Assembly (NCBI RefSeq): GCF_018130245.1
Contig: NZ_JAFCKP010000002.1
Span: forward strand, 124,001-188,000
DNA: 64,000 nt
Origin: Bradyrhizobium sp. SZCCT0231
GTDB lineage: Bacteria; Pseudomonadota; Alphaproteobacteria; Rhizobiales; Xanthobacteraceae
Direction: 5' to 3'
Both the position numbers and the translations under genes were made by a program. Shown piece by piece: positions 41,325 to 49,968 of this stretch. The notes under the pieces are model-generated. The model worked only from the letters and a program-made list of their open reading frames with translations. It searched no databases and was not told where the DNA came from. Numbering within the stretch: the first letter of the stretch is position 1; every line of letters begins with the position of its first letter.

Positions 41325-43274
41325 CTATTCCATTCGTTTGGGTAGCGCTGGTAAGGCCAGTGCCTTTGAAACATCGGGGTGTAGCGACAAAAATGTCGAT
41401 ACAGCCTCGCGAGCCGACTTTGCTCCAATTTCGTCAGGAAGTGAAAGTCCATCCTGATTGTCACTTAGATTGACCAATCTTTCCGTCGCGTCCCCCAGGA
41501 ATCGCTTCAGTGCCCCGCCAGCCACGGCATTAGACCGTATCTCGTTTCCGCCAGGCTCGCCCTTTTGCTCCGTGCTAATGGCAGCGAGCGATGGATATCG
41601 AACTCGCCACGTTTCCGATTGAAATGGCATTGCAACGAGCTTCTTCTCGAACTCGCTAGAGACCATCGGCCGCTGCCAGGTCATGCCCCGGTTGTCCGCC
41701 AAAATGGCCGCTTTGGTGGGAGCTAGAAACAGATTGCGAGATATCTTGTTGTCACGCCCGCCACCAAGCAAGATCGGGAGGTTCACTTTATAGAACACGT
41801 TTCTATCAATCGTTGCGCCGCTAAATTGGTCATCTAGGTAGACACCCACGGCTGTCCTCTTCGAGTTGGGGAGAATGTCGTGGAAGAAATTGCCAGTAAT
41901 CAAGTTCCCGCGCATGCTCCAATCCCGACCCATATAGATTGCGCCGGCGTCGTCGGTTTGCGTAAGCAAATCAGTAAGCTCATTGCTTTCGATGGTGTTG
42001 TCGTTGCCGGAGACTGTAATTCCGGAATGCGGGCCGTGCGCTATGAGACTGCCTACAACCGTATTTCCAACTCCTTGGAGCTGAATGCCAGGCCGGTAAG
42101 CGGGATTCTCTAGTCCGAAGTACGCAACTACGCTGTTTCTGACGAAATTGTCGGACCGAGCAAGCGTTCGTCGGTTTCCTCCATCAAGTGAAATGCCGCC
42201 TTCCGCGGTTTCCGAGATCAAGCAGCGATCGAACGACACTCGAGCGCTAGCGGAAACGACTGCCCCCCATGTTCCGGTGCCCTTAATCGAGCACTCTCGC
42301 ACCTCAATGTCAGAGGAGTTAACGATGCGGATAGCCTCTCCTAAGGTTTGACCGAGTTGCAATCGTTCAATGTGGACATTTCTTGCATTCTGCAGCACGA
42401 AGATGTGCTTCGATACGGATACAGAAACCTCGCTTTCTTGTCCTCCATACGGAATGAACAATAGATGGTTCGGTGAATTCAAAACCATTTGCCCTGGAGA
42501 ACTGAGGCCTCCGAGAATATTTTCGACGAAGAATCGAAAGTGACTACGTGCTTGAAGGGGCGTTTGCAGTCGGTCTACTTGAAAGGTCTGGCTCGCTGGA
42601 TCGAAGCTCTTTACAGGGACGGACTCGTATGCCCAGTCACGGGCCCAATATCCGGAGATCCACATCGCCTTTTCATGCGATAGCTGTTTCGTCTGCTCTG
42701 GAGACAGTCGAACTTCAGGGGACTGGCCAGAGAGCTGAACGCTAATATCCTCACTGAACCCCTGACGGGGCCAGCGGGCGAACGTTAGGCGCCGATCGCC
42801 TTGAAAGACTTCAAGACCAGAGCTTGAAATCTTGGTGTAGGTGCTCCTCTGTGATTTGTGGAATTCAAAAGGTTGGCTTGGAAGTGCAACGAATCGTGCT
42901 TCCGCGGGAATGCGAACGTCAGGGGCGTCGCTCGGGACTGCAGGGCGGCTTGAGATCAGGGCCGATCCAAGCAGTTGGCTGCTGCCATCTGGTGCTCCTC
43001 TGATGGTCAATGGGGAGCTTGGAAGCCCCGAATTCATGGCGTTTAAGAGTATTGGTTCTGAAAGCCTGTGGATGCCGGGAGGGAGTTCAATAGTTATCTC
43101 TTCTCCAGCAGCCAATCCAGAGCGAATCTTGGGCACCGCCTCGACTGCTTCGAGTAGGCTGGCGAATGTATTCTCGGTTGATGAAGTTTCTGGTTGAACA
43201 AAAATGGTGCGGGCCGAAGCGCGAGGAGAAGCAATTGCAGTAAGTGTGATGGCCAACAATGCTAACTGAATCAT
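41325..43274 (-). CDS. Exported parallel beta-helix protein
   Basis: About 649 residues with a signal peptide (MIQLALLAITLTAIASPRAS, cleaved before RTIFVQP). The body is a right-handed parallel beta-helix: repeated short strands such as NVHIERLQLGQTLGEAIRIV, SDIEVRECSIKGTGTW, GITVSGNDNTIESNELTDLL and ATIDRNVFYKVNLP. The fold is shared by polysaccharide lyases, epimerases and hydrolases; an N-terminal ENTFASLLEAVEAVPKI segment is usual for pectate-lyase-like proteins. I chose ATG 43274 because the signal peptide starts there and it avoids overlap with the divergent gene. It may trim or epimerise the polymer; the substrate is unknown. Confidence 0.75.
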   Translation of the reverse strand: MIQLALLAITLTAIASPRASARTIFVQPETSSTENTFASLLEAVEAVPKIRSGLAAGEEITIELPPGIHRLSEPILLNAMNSGLPSSPLTIRGAPDGSSQLLGSALISSRPAVPSDAPDVRIPAEARFVALPSQPFEFHKSQRSTYTKISSSGLEVFQGDRRLTFARWPRQGFSEDISVQLSGQSPEVRLSPEQTKQLSHEKAMWISGYWARDWAYESVPVKSFDPASQTFQVDRLQTPLQARSHFRFFVENILGGLSSPGQMVLNSPNHLLFIPYGGQESEVSVSVSKHIFVLQNARNVHIERLQLGQTLGEAIRIVNSSDIEVRECSIKGTGTWGAVVSASARVSFDRCLISETAEGGISLDGGNRRTLARSDNFVRNSVVAYFGLENPAYRPGIQLQGVGNTVVGSLIAHGPHSGITVSGNDNTIESNELTDLLTQTDDAGAIYMGRDWSMRGNLITGNFFHDILPNSKRTAVGVYLDDQFSGATIDRNVFYKVNLPILLGGGRDNKISRNLFLAPTKAAILADNRGMTWQRPMVSSEFEKKLVAMPFQSETWRVRYPSLAAISTEQKGEPGGNEIRSNAVAGGALKRFLGDATERLVNLSDNQDGLSLPDEIGAKSAREAVSTFLSLHPDVSKALALPALPKRME

Positions 43275-43363
43275 TCGAGGTGCGAATAGCGATGAAAAGA
43301 CAGGTCGCTCAGAGTTGTCGATACCCAATATAATCAATACGGCTTTTGCAAAACGGTGCATCG

Positions 43364-44293
43364 ATGAGAAATTTGGTCCCAACCGCATGTGTGGTAGTTC
43401 CGACATTTCGACGGCCTGAACTTCTTGAGCGCTGCCTCAGGAGTCTCCAAGGGCAGTCCCAGCAAGCTCATGAAATCAAGATAGTAGCCTCGGATCCAGC
43501 GGAAAAGGAAACTATTGAACGTATGGTTGAGCTGCTTGGTCTAACCCAAGCAGATGTCATTGCTAAAACGCGCTTGCTGTTGGGAGGTGAAGCGCGAAAT
43601 GTGGGGTGGAGATCTTGTTGTTCTGATATCGTTATGTTTGTGGATGACGATGATTATTGGGACAGTGAAAAAATAGCCAAGCACACTCGCAAGCACATCG
43701 AGAGTGCGGCGGAGGTCGTTTACTCAGGCGTAGTCTACACATTTGGATCATCTGAACAAGACTTCGTACGCTTGGCCAGGCCGCCGGCCTCAGACATGAG
43801 AACGGCGTTGCTTCGCGATGGATTTTGTCCACCCACAACTAGCTGCGTCTCCGTTACGAGATCTGCGCTTGAAGGCGCATCAGGCTTCGACGAAGCACTC
43901 AAGTCATATCAAGATTGGGATCTTTGGTACCGCTTGGCAGGCACGTGCAAGTTCGCTTCTATCTCGGAGCCCTTGGTGTATTTTGTGCAACACCGAGGCG
44001 AACGTGTCTCGATGCAAAGTAGCAACCGCATTCAGGCCGCGAAGCAACTGCTTGAGAAGTACGGAAGATCGCAGCAGTTGCTGGAGTTCTTAAACAGAGA
44101 ACTTGTTCGCACGCTTGAGCGAGCGTTAGTTTTCTCCGCAAGAGAGGGGGACGGTACCTCTTTTCCAAGATTTTGGTCCGAAGTTCGGGCCGGAAATCTG
44201 AAAGTTGTGCACTGGCGAACGTACTGGATATCTTTGAAGATGCTGGTCTATTTGTCTAACCACCTCTTTGCGCGAGCTCTAAAGGCCGATTAG
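43364..44293 (+). CDS. Family 2 glycosyltransferase
   Basis: A 309-residue GT-A enzyme. The donor region runs from VVVPTFRRPELLERCLRSLQ, and the DXD-type site is an acidic run in MFVDDDDYWD (91-100, Asp94-97). The catalytic half includes TSCVSVTRSALEGASGFDEA and YQDWDLWYRLAG. I chose ATG 43364; a TTG frame from 43346 adds six residues. It diverges from the beta-helix gene across about 90 bp and its stop overlaps the end of the acyltransferase gene, so it is a single-gene unit inside the AT-rich cassette. Confidence 0.88.
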   Translation: MRNLVPTACVVVPTFRRPELLERCLRSLQGQSQQAHEIKIVASDPAEKETIERMVELLGLTQADVIAKTRLLLGGEARNVGWRSCCSDIVMFVDDDDYWDSEKIAKHTRKHIESAAEVVYSGVVYTFGSSEQDFVRLARPPASDMRTALLRDGFCPPTTSCVSVTRSALEGASGFDEALKSYQDWDLWYRLAGTCKFASISEPLVYFVQHRGERVSMQSSNRIQAAKQLLEKYGRSQQLLEFLNRELVRTLERALVFSAREGDGTSFPRFWSEVRAGNLKVVHWRTYWISLKMLVYLSNHLFARALKAD

Positions 44294-45396
44294 GTGGCGG
44301 CTAGATTCGGAGCGCGCCGGCCCGAAAAATCGCTCTTGAAGCGAGTCAACAAGGGCCGTTCGATGAACCTGTGGATGATCATCCCTCCAGCGATACCAGT
44401 GCATGCAGCAAGCAGGATCGCGCCGTGGGGGGGCAAATTTGGTATTGCGGACTTTAGGAGCCGAAGCACGGCGGAGATGATATGGGGATGGAAGAGATAT
44501 ATTGAATATGAAGCTTCTCCAAGCAAGATGCCGAGGCGATTGCGCTTGGCTGGGCTTGTGAAAGCTGCAAAGGCAACGATGGGTGCAGAACATAGAGAGG
44601 TGAACACAACCGATTCGAGCGTGCCAAGTGTGCGACCATAGAAAAAAGCGAGCGTCATCATTATGACTGTGGCGGAAACCAGCAGTCCGAATTGGTAAGA
44701 GATAACTGCCTTAGCGCCGCCCACTCTTAAGTATAGTAAGCCTAAGCAAAACCCGACGCCGAACTCTAGATTAACTGGGCTGACGAGGAAATCCCATAGA
44801 TCGTTTCTTCCCGCCCCCCCCAGCAATGCGCTCAGCACCGGCCCAGCGAACCATAGAAAAATCCCGTATCGAATTAGTGGATACCCAAGCCAGGTAAATC
44901 CAAAAAGAAAGTAGAAAAGCATCTCATGTCTCAGCGTCCAAATGTTGAGCGGAGCAACTTGGCCAACCGGAAATAGGAAGGCTGCACGCAAGTAATCCGC
45001 CCAGTTCGCAGATACTCCGCCCAACATACGAAGAATTGCATAAGAGCCAATTGCCAGCCACATTAACGGTAAGATCCGGAGCGCTCGCTTCCTTAAAAAA
45101 TCTAGAAAGGTCAGTTCCGGGACAAAGTCCTTCGGACGAAGGGCAACGTACGCAATGATGAATCCACTCACGACGAAAAATATGTCGACCCCATGAGCTC
45201 CGTACATGAGGAAATTGTTGAAGATAGTCACGCCAAAGTATTTGTCGAAAGCTCCCATTCCAGCGGAATGGTCGAATACGACCGCGATGGCAGCAATGCC
45301 TCTCAGATATTGGATGCCAACGACTTCGGCCTTCTTATTGCTGGTGGGATTGGCGTTTGACGCCGACACGAGTTTGGGGTCAATCTGAACTGACAT
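44290..45396 (-). CDS. Acyltransferase 3 family membrane protein
   Basis: A 368-residue integral membrane protein of the OafA/NodX acyltransferase-3 family, with about ten membrane segments, that O-acylates exported glycans. Landmarks are GIQYLRGIAAIAVVFDHSAG with the conserved histidine, GVDIFFVVSGFIIAYV, the arginine-rich RKRALRILPLMW, and LGEASYSIYLFHPHI near the C-terminus. I chose ATG 45396, 7 bp after the stop of the sugar-phosphate transferase gene; the frame runs back to 45501 in that gene. The two form one leftward unit. Acetyl is the likely group. Confidence 0.87.
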   Translation of the reverse strand: MSVQIDPKLVSASNANPTSNKKAEVVGIQYLRGIAAIAVVFDHSAGMGAFDKYFGVTIFNNFLMYGAHGVDIFFVVSGFIIAYVALRPKDFVPELTFLDFLRKRALRILPLMWLAIGSYAILRMLGGVSANWADYLRAAFLFPVGQVAPLNIWTLRHEMLFYFLFGFTWLGYPLIRYGIFLWFAGPVLSALLGGAGRNDLWDFLVSPVNLEFGVGFCLGLLYLRVGGAKAVISYQFGLLVSATVIMMTLAFFYGRTLGTLESVVFTSLCSAPIVAFAAFTSPAKRNRLGILLGEASYSIYLFHPHIISAVLRLLKSAIPNLPPHGAILLAACTGIAGGMIIHRFIERPLLTRFKSDFSGRRAPNLAAT

Positions 45397-45403
45397 TGCG
45401 ATG

Positions 45404-46903
45404 CTAGTAGGCAGCAGGATGTAAAAATTGTGCGGCGGCGGTTCGGAAGACAATTCTAGTGTCCAACCACAAGCTCCAATTGTTGATGTACCACAGATCA
45501 TACTCCACGCGCTTCTGCATCAGGTCGAGCGTGCGGGTTTCTCCGCGATAACCATTAACCTGGGCCCAGCCGGTGATGCCGGGCTTGACGTGGTGGCGGA
45601 AGGCATAGTTGCCGATGATCTGCTCATATTCGGTGTTGTGGGCGGCCGCGTGCGGGCGGGGGCCGACCAGCGACATGTCGCCCTTGAGCACGTTGAGGAG
45701 CTGCGGCAGCTCGTCGATCGAGGTCTTGCGCAGCCATTTGCCGATCGGCGTGACGCGCGGGTCGTTCTTCTGTGCCTGCACAACCGTCGCGCCGTCCTCG
45801 AGCACGCGCATGGTGCGGAATTTGAAGATCCTGAACGCGCGCCCGCCAAAGCCGTGGCGGGTCTGGCGGAAGAACACCGGCCCCGTCGAGGTCAGCTTGA
45901 TCAGGAGCGCGGTCACCAGCATCACCGGCGCGAACACGAAAAGCGCAAGGCTCGCGCCGACGAGGTCCAGCGCGCGCTTGAGCGCGCGTTCGCGCCACGA
46001 GAGCGGGGCGCGGCGCAGCTCGGCGGTGAAGGTGCTGCCGGTGCCGGTCAGCGGATAGCGCAGGAAGCGCGCCGTGTTGGGGTCCGGCACCAGATGCACC
46101 GGGAGGGGGAGGATCTTCAGCACGTCCAGAATGCTGTCGATCGCATGCTGCCGGCTCCAGTTGATCAGGAGGAAGACGTGCTCGATCCGGTGCTCGCGCG
46201 CGTAATTGATCAGCTCCTCGAAGCGCGGCGCCAGCGAGGAGAGCAGCAGCGGCGAAGCGAGCTCCTTGGCCGGGATCTCCATCAGGCGCATCAGGCGGTA
46301 GCCGTGCTGGCCGAGGTCGTCGACCGCGTTGGAGGAGGAGGCAAGGCCGAACTCGGCGATCATGATCGCGCGGCCGTTGGCGAAGGCTCCGGTGCGCAAG
46401 GCATGCGCGGTCCAGCGCGCCGCCACGGTCTTCCAGGCCAGCAGCGCGGCAAGGCCGACCAGATAGAACGAGATCGTGGTGCCGCGCGAGAACTCGTCGC
46501 TGACCTTCATCGTGAAGGCGATCGCCAGCAGCGCGCCGAACAGGAAGGTCCACGTCGTCAGCGTCATCCGGAACGTGCGGGCAAGGTTGGTGACGGTCTT
46601 CAGGCGATAGCCCTGCTGCACGATGGTCAGCAGGATGAAGTTGACCGCCACCAGCACGCTCGCCGCCGCATAGACATCCGCCTTGCCGAGCGTGCCCGCG
46701 GTCACGACGTGATAGCCGACCGCGCAAGCGATCCCGCTGACCACGATCAGCGCCGCATCGACCACAGCCATCAGCCGCTCGACAACCACAGGTCGCAGCC
46801 AGCTCGGCGCAAATCCCACAGCTGTTTCGGCGACTGGCTCGACCACACGAATTTCCGTCGTCGAATCGGCGACGGGCACCGGCCGAGTGGAAAGAATTGT
46901 CAT
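45404..46903 (-). CDS. Undecaprenyl-phosphate sugar-phosphate transferase (WcaJ/WbaP-like)
   Basis: A 499-residue polyisoprenyl-phosphate hexose-1-phosphate transferase that starts repeat-unit synthesis by loading a sugar phosphate, probably glucose or galactose, onto undecaprenyl phosphate. Four N-terminal membrane segments (about 45-165) and a central CoA-binding-like region precede the catalytic domain. That domain starts at KRALDLVGASLALFVFAPVM (about 309), with FFRQTRHGFGGRAFRIFKFR, the SIDELPQLLNVLKGDMSLVG signature, GPRPHA, and the GITGWAQVNGYRGET end. Length matches WcaJ/ExoY-type long enzymes. It is leftward, ahead of the acyltransferase gene, and diverges from the gene at 47076. Confidence 0.92.
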   Translation of the reverse strand: MTILSTRPVPVADSTTEIRVVEPVAETAVGFAPSWLRPVVVERLMAVVDAALIVVSGIACAVGYHVVTAGTLGKADVYAAASVLVAVNFILLTIVQQGYRLKTVTNLARTFRMTLTTWTFLFGALLAIAFTMKVSDEFSRGTTISFYLVGLAALLAWKTVAARWTAHALRTGAFANGRAIMIAEFGLASSSNAVDDLGQHGYRLMRLMEIPAKELASPLLLSSLAPRFEELINYAREHRIEHVFLLINWSRQHAIDSILDVLKILPLPVHLVPDPNTARFLRYPLTGTGSTFTAELRRAPLSWRERALKRALDLVGASLALFVFAPVMLVTALLIKLTSTGPVFFRQTRHGFGGRAFRIFKFRTMRVLEDGATVVQAQKNDPRVTPIGKWLRKTSIDELPQLLNVLKGDMSLVGPRPHAAAHNTEYEQIIGNYAFRHHVKPGITGWAQVNGYRGETRTLDLMQKRVEYDLWYINNWSLWLDTRIVFRTAAAQFLHPAAY

Positions 46904-47075
46904 CCTGCCAAACCCATTGACGCAAAATTCATTAGCCCGAACAAGCCGTGCTATCGGGCGAAATCGCTGTTAGAACAAGGCGAAGGAAAAATTAACCTTA
47001 CCCCACAAGCTTGCATTGTAGCCCATCTCGCCTCGACTGATATGTTAAATTTCACAACCCGTTAGGAAGTCTTCG

Positions 47076-48158
47076 TTGCCTCGCACCCAGTCCCGGCGGC
47101 GGACCCGGCCGAGAGGGAAGCGGTACCTCGCCATTGGCCTTGCGGCCGTCGCCTTGGTGGGACTCGTGCTTCTCCTTCTTCGTCCCGATGCGGCGCCCAT
47201 CCGAACTCCGGCGGCTTCCAGGCCCGTCGCGATCAAGCTCCTCCTTGACGGGCGATATGGCGCGCGGTTTGCCGGCGAGCTCGCTGCATCCACGCAGGGA
47301 TATTTCTCCTCCCGCGTTGAGGTGTCGGTTCAGCCCGAAGATCCTGACTTCGTCCAAACCATTGCACGCCAACATGCCATCGGCGTGACGAGCGGCCAGA
47401 ACTTCCTGCTGGCGAGCTGGCGCGGCGTTCCCGTAACCGCCTTCGCTGCAAGCTTCCTCGATACCTCTGTCGCGATTTTCACGCTCGAAAGCTCGGGCTT
47501 GCGGCGGCCGGCTGATCTGGTCGGAAAACGGGTCGGATACCGCAGGGCGAGTGAGGGGGACGTCGTCTTTGATGCCATGATGGCGCAGCTCGGGCTTCCC
47601 CGAAGCCAGATCACCAAGGTCCCAGACCGCGAGAGCTTCGAGGCTCTGAGGGCCGGGGAGGTAGATGCGATCATCGCCGCCATCGACGAGCAGCCCGATC
47701 CCTCCAGTCCGACCTTCGCGAAGCTGAACGTCATCAAACCGCAGGACCACGGCATCCATGTCCCGGGCCAGGTTTATTTCGCGAGCAATGATCTCATCCA
47801 TGACCAACCGTCGGTGATCGCCGACGTCCTTCAGGGGCTCATTCGAGGATGGCAATTTGCCTACGCGGACTATGCACGGAGCGTGCCCGTTCTCGCCGGC
47901 ACCGGCCCGGCCAGGCTGAATTCCGAGCGCCTGAAATTCGAGCTGCAGCAGCAGCGCTCGCTGGTGCTGCCGACGGGCGGCCGCATCGGCGACTACGACG
48001 AAAGCCGCTGGCGGACGCTTCGCGATATCCTCCTGTTCGCCAAGCTCGGCGAGGAGGACGTGCCTTTGGCTCAGACGGTCAACTACCAGTTCCTTCGGGA
48101 TGTGTACCGCCGTTCACCCGACCTCGCTGCTCCGGGCGCCTGGAGTGAGGAAAAATAG
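47076..48158 (+). CDS. NMT1/SsuA-like substrate-binding protein
   Basis: A 360-residue protein with a basic N-terminus and one hydrophobic segment (about 17-37, YLAIGLAAVALVGLVLLLL), either anchor or uncleaved signal. The rest follows the type II periplasmic binding fold of the NMT1/THI5/SsuA group: AIKLLLDGRYGARFAGELAA, then LESSGLRRPADLVGKRVGYR, and PDRESFEALRAGEVDAIIAA. The start is TTG at 47076, with aggaag 6 nt upstream. No ABC permease or ATPase gene adjoins it, so it may serve a distant transporter or act as a sensor. It is divergent from the initiating transferase. Confidence 0.78.
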   Translation: MPRTQSRRRTRPRGKRYLAIGLAAVALVGLVLLLLRPDAAPIRTPAASRPVAIKLLLDGRYGARFAGELAASTQGYFSSRVEVSVQPEDPDFVQTIARQHAIGVTSGQNFLLASWRGVPVTAFAASFLDTSVAIFTLESSGLRRPADLVGKRVGYRRASEGDVVFDAMMAQLGLPRSQITKVPDRESFEALRAGEVDAIIAAIDEQPDPSSPTFAKLNVIKPQDHGIHVPGQVYFASNDLIHDQPSVIADVLQGLIRGWQFAYADYARSVPVLAGTGPARLNSERLKFELQQQRSLVLPTGGRIGDYDESRWRTLRDILLFAKLGEEDVPLAQTVNYQFLRDVYRRSPDLAAPGAWSEEK

Positions 48159-48366
48159 GACCAAGAAGCCACACTTGCGCGCCATATCGTCCCAAAAGGC
48201 CCTCGGCCGCCCCGGCATCGGTTGCATTTCCGCCGGTGGCCTTGGTAAAGTTCGGTTCACTATTTGGGCTAGTCGCGGAGTGGCGTTATGGACCGTGACG
48301 TTGGTCGACTGGGGTCTGACAAGCACGAGTCGGGGATCAAATCCGCAGGGGCGAGGAGCTTTTTGG

Positions 48367-48639
48367 ATGTTTAAGACGTTGATGCGGGCAGGTCTTTTGG
48401 CTGCAACTGTCACGTTCTGCGCAGCGAGCGGAGCGAACGCTGCAATGCAGATGCCTGCGCCGGCAGCCCTGCTCACGGGCGCGAGCCAGATGACGCCTGT
48501 TACGTTCTGGGCGCAGCCGTATCCATATCGCTACGTGCCGTGGCGCCGTTGCCCCTTGGTGCGTGTCGAGACGCCTTATGGGTGGTACATGGACCGGGTT
48601 TGTGCGCCTGTCGGTCCGGTTCTGCGCCGGGCGTACTGA
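48367..48639 (+). CDS. Small secreted Pro/Tyr/Arg-rich protein
   Basis: A 90-residue protein with a signal peptide (about 1-26, LMRAGLLAATVTFCAASGAN). The mature part of about 64 residues is rich in Pro, Tyr, Arg and Trp (PYPYRYVPWRRCPLVRVETP) with two cysteines (RRCPL and DRVCAP). The ATG at 48367 has gaggag upstream; the frame extends to 48100 without secretory features. A perfect terminator follows at 48686. Short proteins with YPYRYVPWRRCP-like cores are common in Bradyrhizobium, but their function is unknown. Confidence 0.68.
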   Translation: MFKTLMRAGLLAATVTFCAASGANAAMQMPAPAALLTGASQMTPVTFWAQPYPYRYVPWRRCPLVRVETPYGWYMDRVCAPVGPVLRRAY

Positions 48640-48685
48640 GATTGAAGTAAACCGAGCGGCGGCTGCCGTTTTTCAACGATCCTTC

Positions 48686-48732
48686 AAGGCAGCCGCACAG
48701 CTGATGCGGCTGCCTTGCTCGTTTTTGTTTCA
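48686..48732 (+). terminator. Intrinsic terminator
   Basis: A perfect 12-bp stem, aaggcagccgca (48686-48697) and tgcggctgcctt (48705-48716), with a 7-nt loop, followed by gctcgtttttgtttc. It ends the small secreted protein transcript about 50 bp after the stop. Confidence 0.9.
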
Positions 48733-48932
48733 TTGTGTGCTGATCATTTGTGCGCGCAGCGCAGGTTCACCATGAATATCTTTGTCGGGCCGGGACAGGC
48801 TGTCGCATGGTGAAGATTGTGTTAGCAGTTTGGCGGGGCTGCATCGGCAGCGTGATTGCGTAATGCTATCGGTCGCCGGATCTCGCCAGAGTGGTGGTGA
48901 TCCGGCTAACCGGATACTGATAGAGGATTACG

Positions 48933-49907
48933 ATGACAGGGGTTTCAACTTACGATCTCGCGGGCAAGCGCATCTTCGTCGCGGGTCACCGCGGCATGGT
49001 GGGATCAGCTGTCGTCCGCAGGCTTGCGTCAGAGAATTGCACCGTGCTGACGGCTGATCGGCGTGAGCTGGACCTGACGAAGGAAGAGCCCACGCTGAAA
49101 TGGCTCGAGGCCAATCGTCCGGAGGTCGTGGTTCACGCCGCTGCAAAGGTCGGCGGTATCGCAGCCAACAACAATTTCCCGGTCGACTTTCTCTGCGACA
49201 ACCTTGCGCTGGAATTGAGTGTGATCCGCGCAAGTCACGCGGTTGGTGTGCAGCGCCTGCTGTTCCTCGGCTCGTCCTGCATCTATCCCAAGCACGCCAA
49301 GCAGCCAATCGCCGAAAGCGAATTGCTGACAGGGCCGCTCGAGCCGACCAACGAATGGTACGCAATCGCGAAGATTGCCGGCCTCAAGATGTGCCAAGCG
49401 TATCGTCGGCAATATGGCGATGATTTCATCTCGGTGATGCCGACCAATCTCTACGGCCTCGGCGACAATTATCATCCGGACCACAGTCACGTCCCCGCAG
49501 CGTTGATCCGGCGCTTCCACGAAGCCAAGCTCGCTAATGCACCCAGCGTCTCCGTCTGGGGCACCGGCACGCCGCTCCGCGAATTCCTCAATGTCGAGGA
49601 CTTTGCGGATGCCTGCGTTTTCCTTCTGAAGAATTATTCAAGCGACCTGCCGATCAATGTTGGCAGTGGCGACGAATTGTCGATTGCCGAATTCGCGACA
49701 ACTGTCGCGGAGGTCGTGGGCTATGGAGGCAAGCTCGCGTTCGATACCTCCAAGCCTGACGGAACGCCACGCAAGTTGCTGGATAGCTCGAGAATCCGAG
49801 GGCTTGGTTGGCAGCCGAAAGTTGCCCTGCGGGCCGGCCTCGCGGCGGCCTACGCAGATTATCTCGAAGGCTACGGACGTCATCTGGAAGTCGGCGCAAC
49901 GCGCTGA
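48933..49907 (+). CDS. fcl: GDP-L-fucose synthase
   Basis: A 324-residue short-chain-type NADPH-dependent epimerase-reductase converting GDP-4-keto-6-deoxymannose to GDP-L-fucose. The nucleotide site GHRGMVGS (18-25) replaces the usual GxxGxxG as in other Fcl enzymes. The catalytic Tyr143-x3-Lys147 lies in EWYAIAKIAG, with SSCIYPKHAKQPI and the late PDGTPRKLLD also diagnostic. It acts directly after Gmd, encoded at 51383 on the opposite strand. The next gene, a WcaI-like transferase, starts 61 bp downstream. Composition is back to the high-GC style of the flanks. Confidence 0.95.
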   Translation: MTGVSTYDLAGKRIFVAGHRGMVGSAVVRRLASENCTVLTADRRELDLTKEEPTLKWLEANRPEVVVHAAAKVGGIAANNNFPVDFLCDNLALELSVIRASHAVGVQRLLFLGSSCIYPKHAKQPIAESELLTGPLEPTNEWYAIAKIAGLKMCQAYRRQYGDDFISVMPTNLYGLGDNYHPDHSHVPAALIRRFHEAKLANAPSVSVWGTGTPLREFLNVEDFADACVFLLKNYSSDLPINVGSGDELSIAEFATTVAEVVGYGGKLAFDTSKPDGTPRKLLDSSRIRGLGWQPKVALRAGLAAAYADYLEGYGRHLEVGATR

Positions 49908-49968
49908 GTAGACTACTTAGATTGCAAGCGACTTTTTTTATTCTGAAGTTTGAATTGGGGCGGGCTTT

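Noticed and set aside
45428-47065. A 545-codon rightward frame over the sugar-phosphate transferase
   Set aside because: Antisense shadow; the leftward protein has full family signatures.
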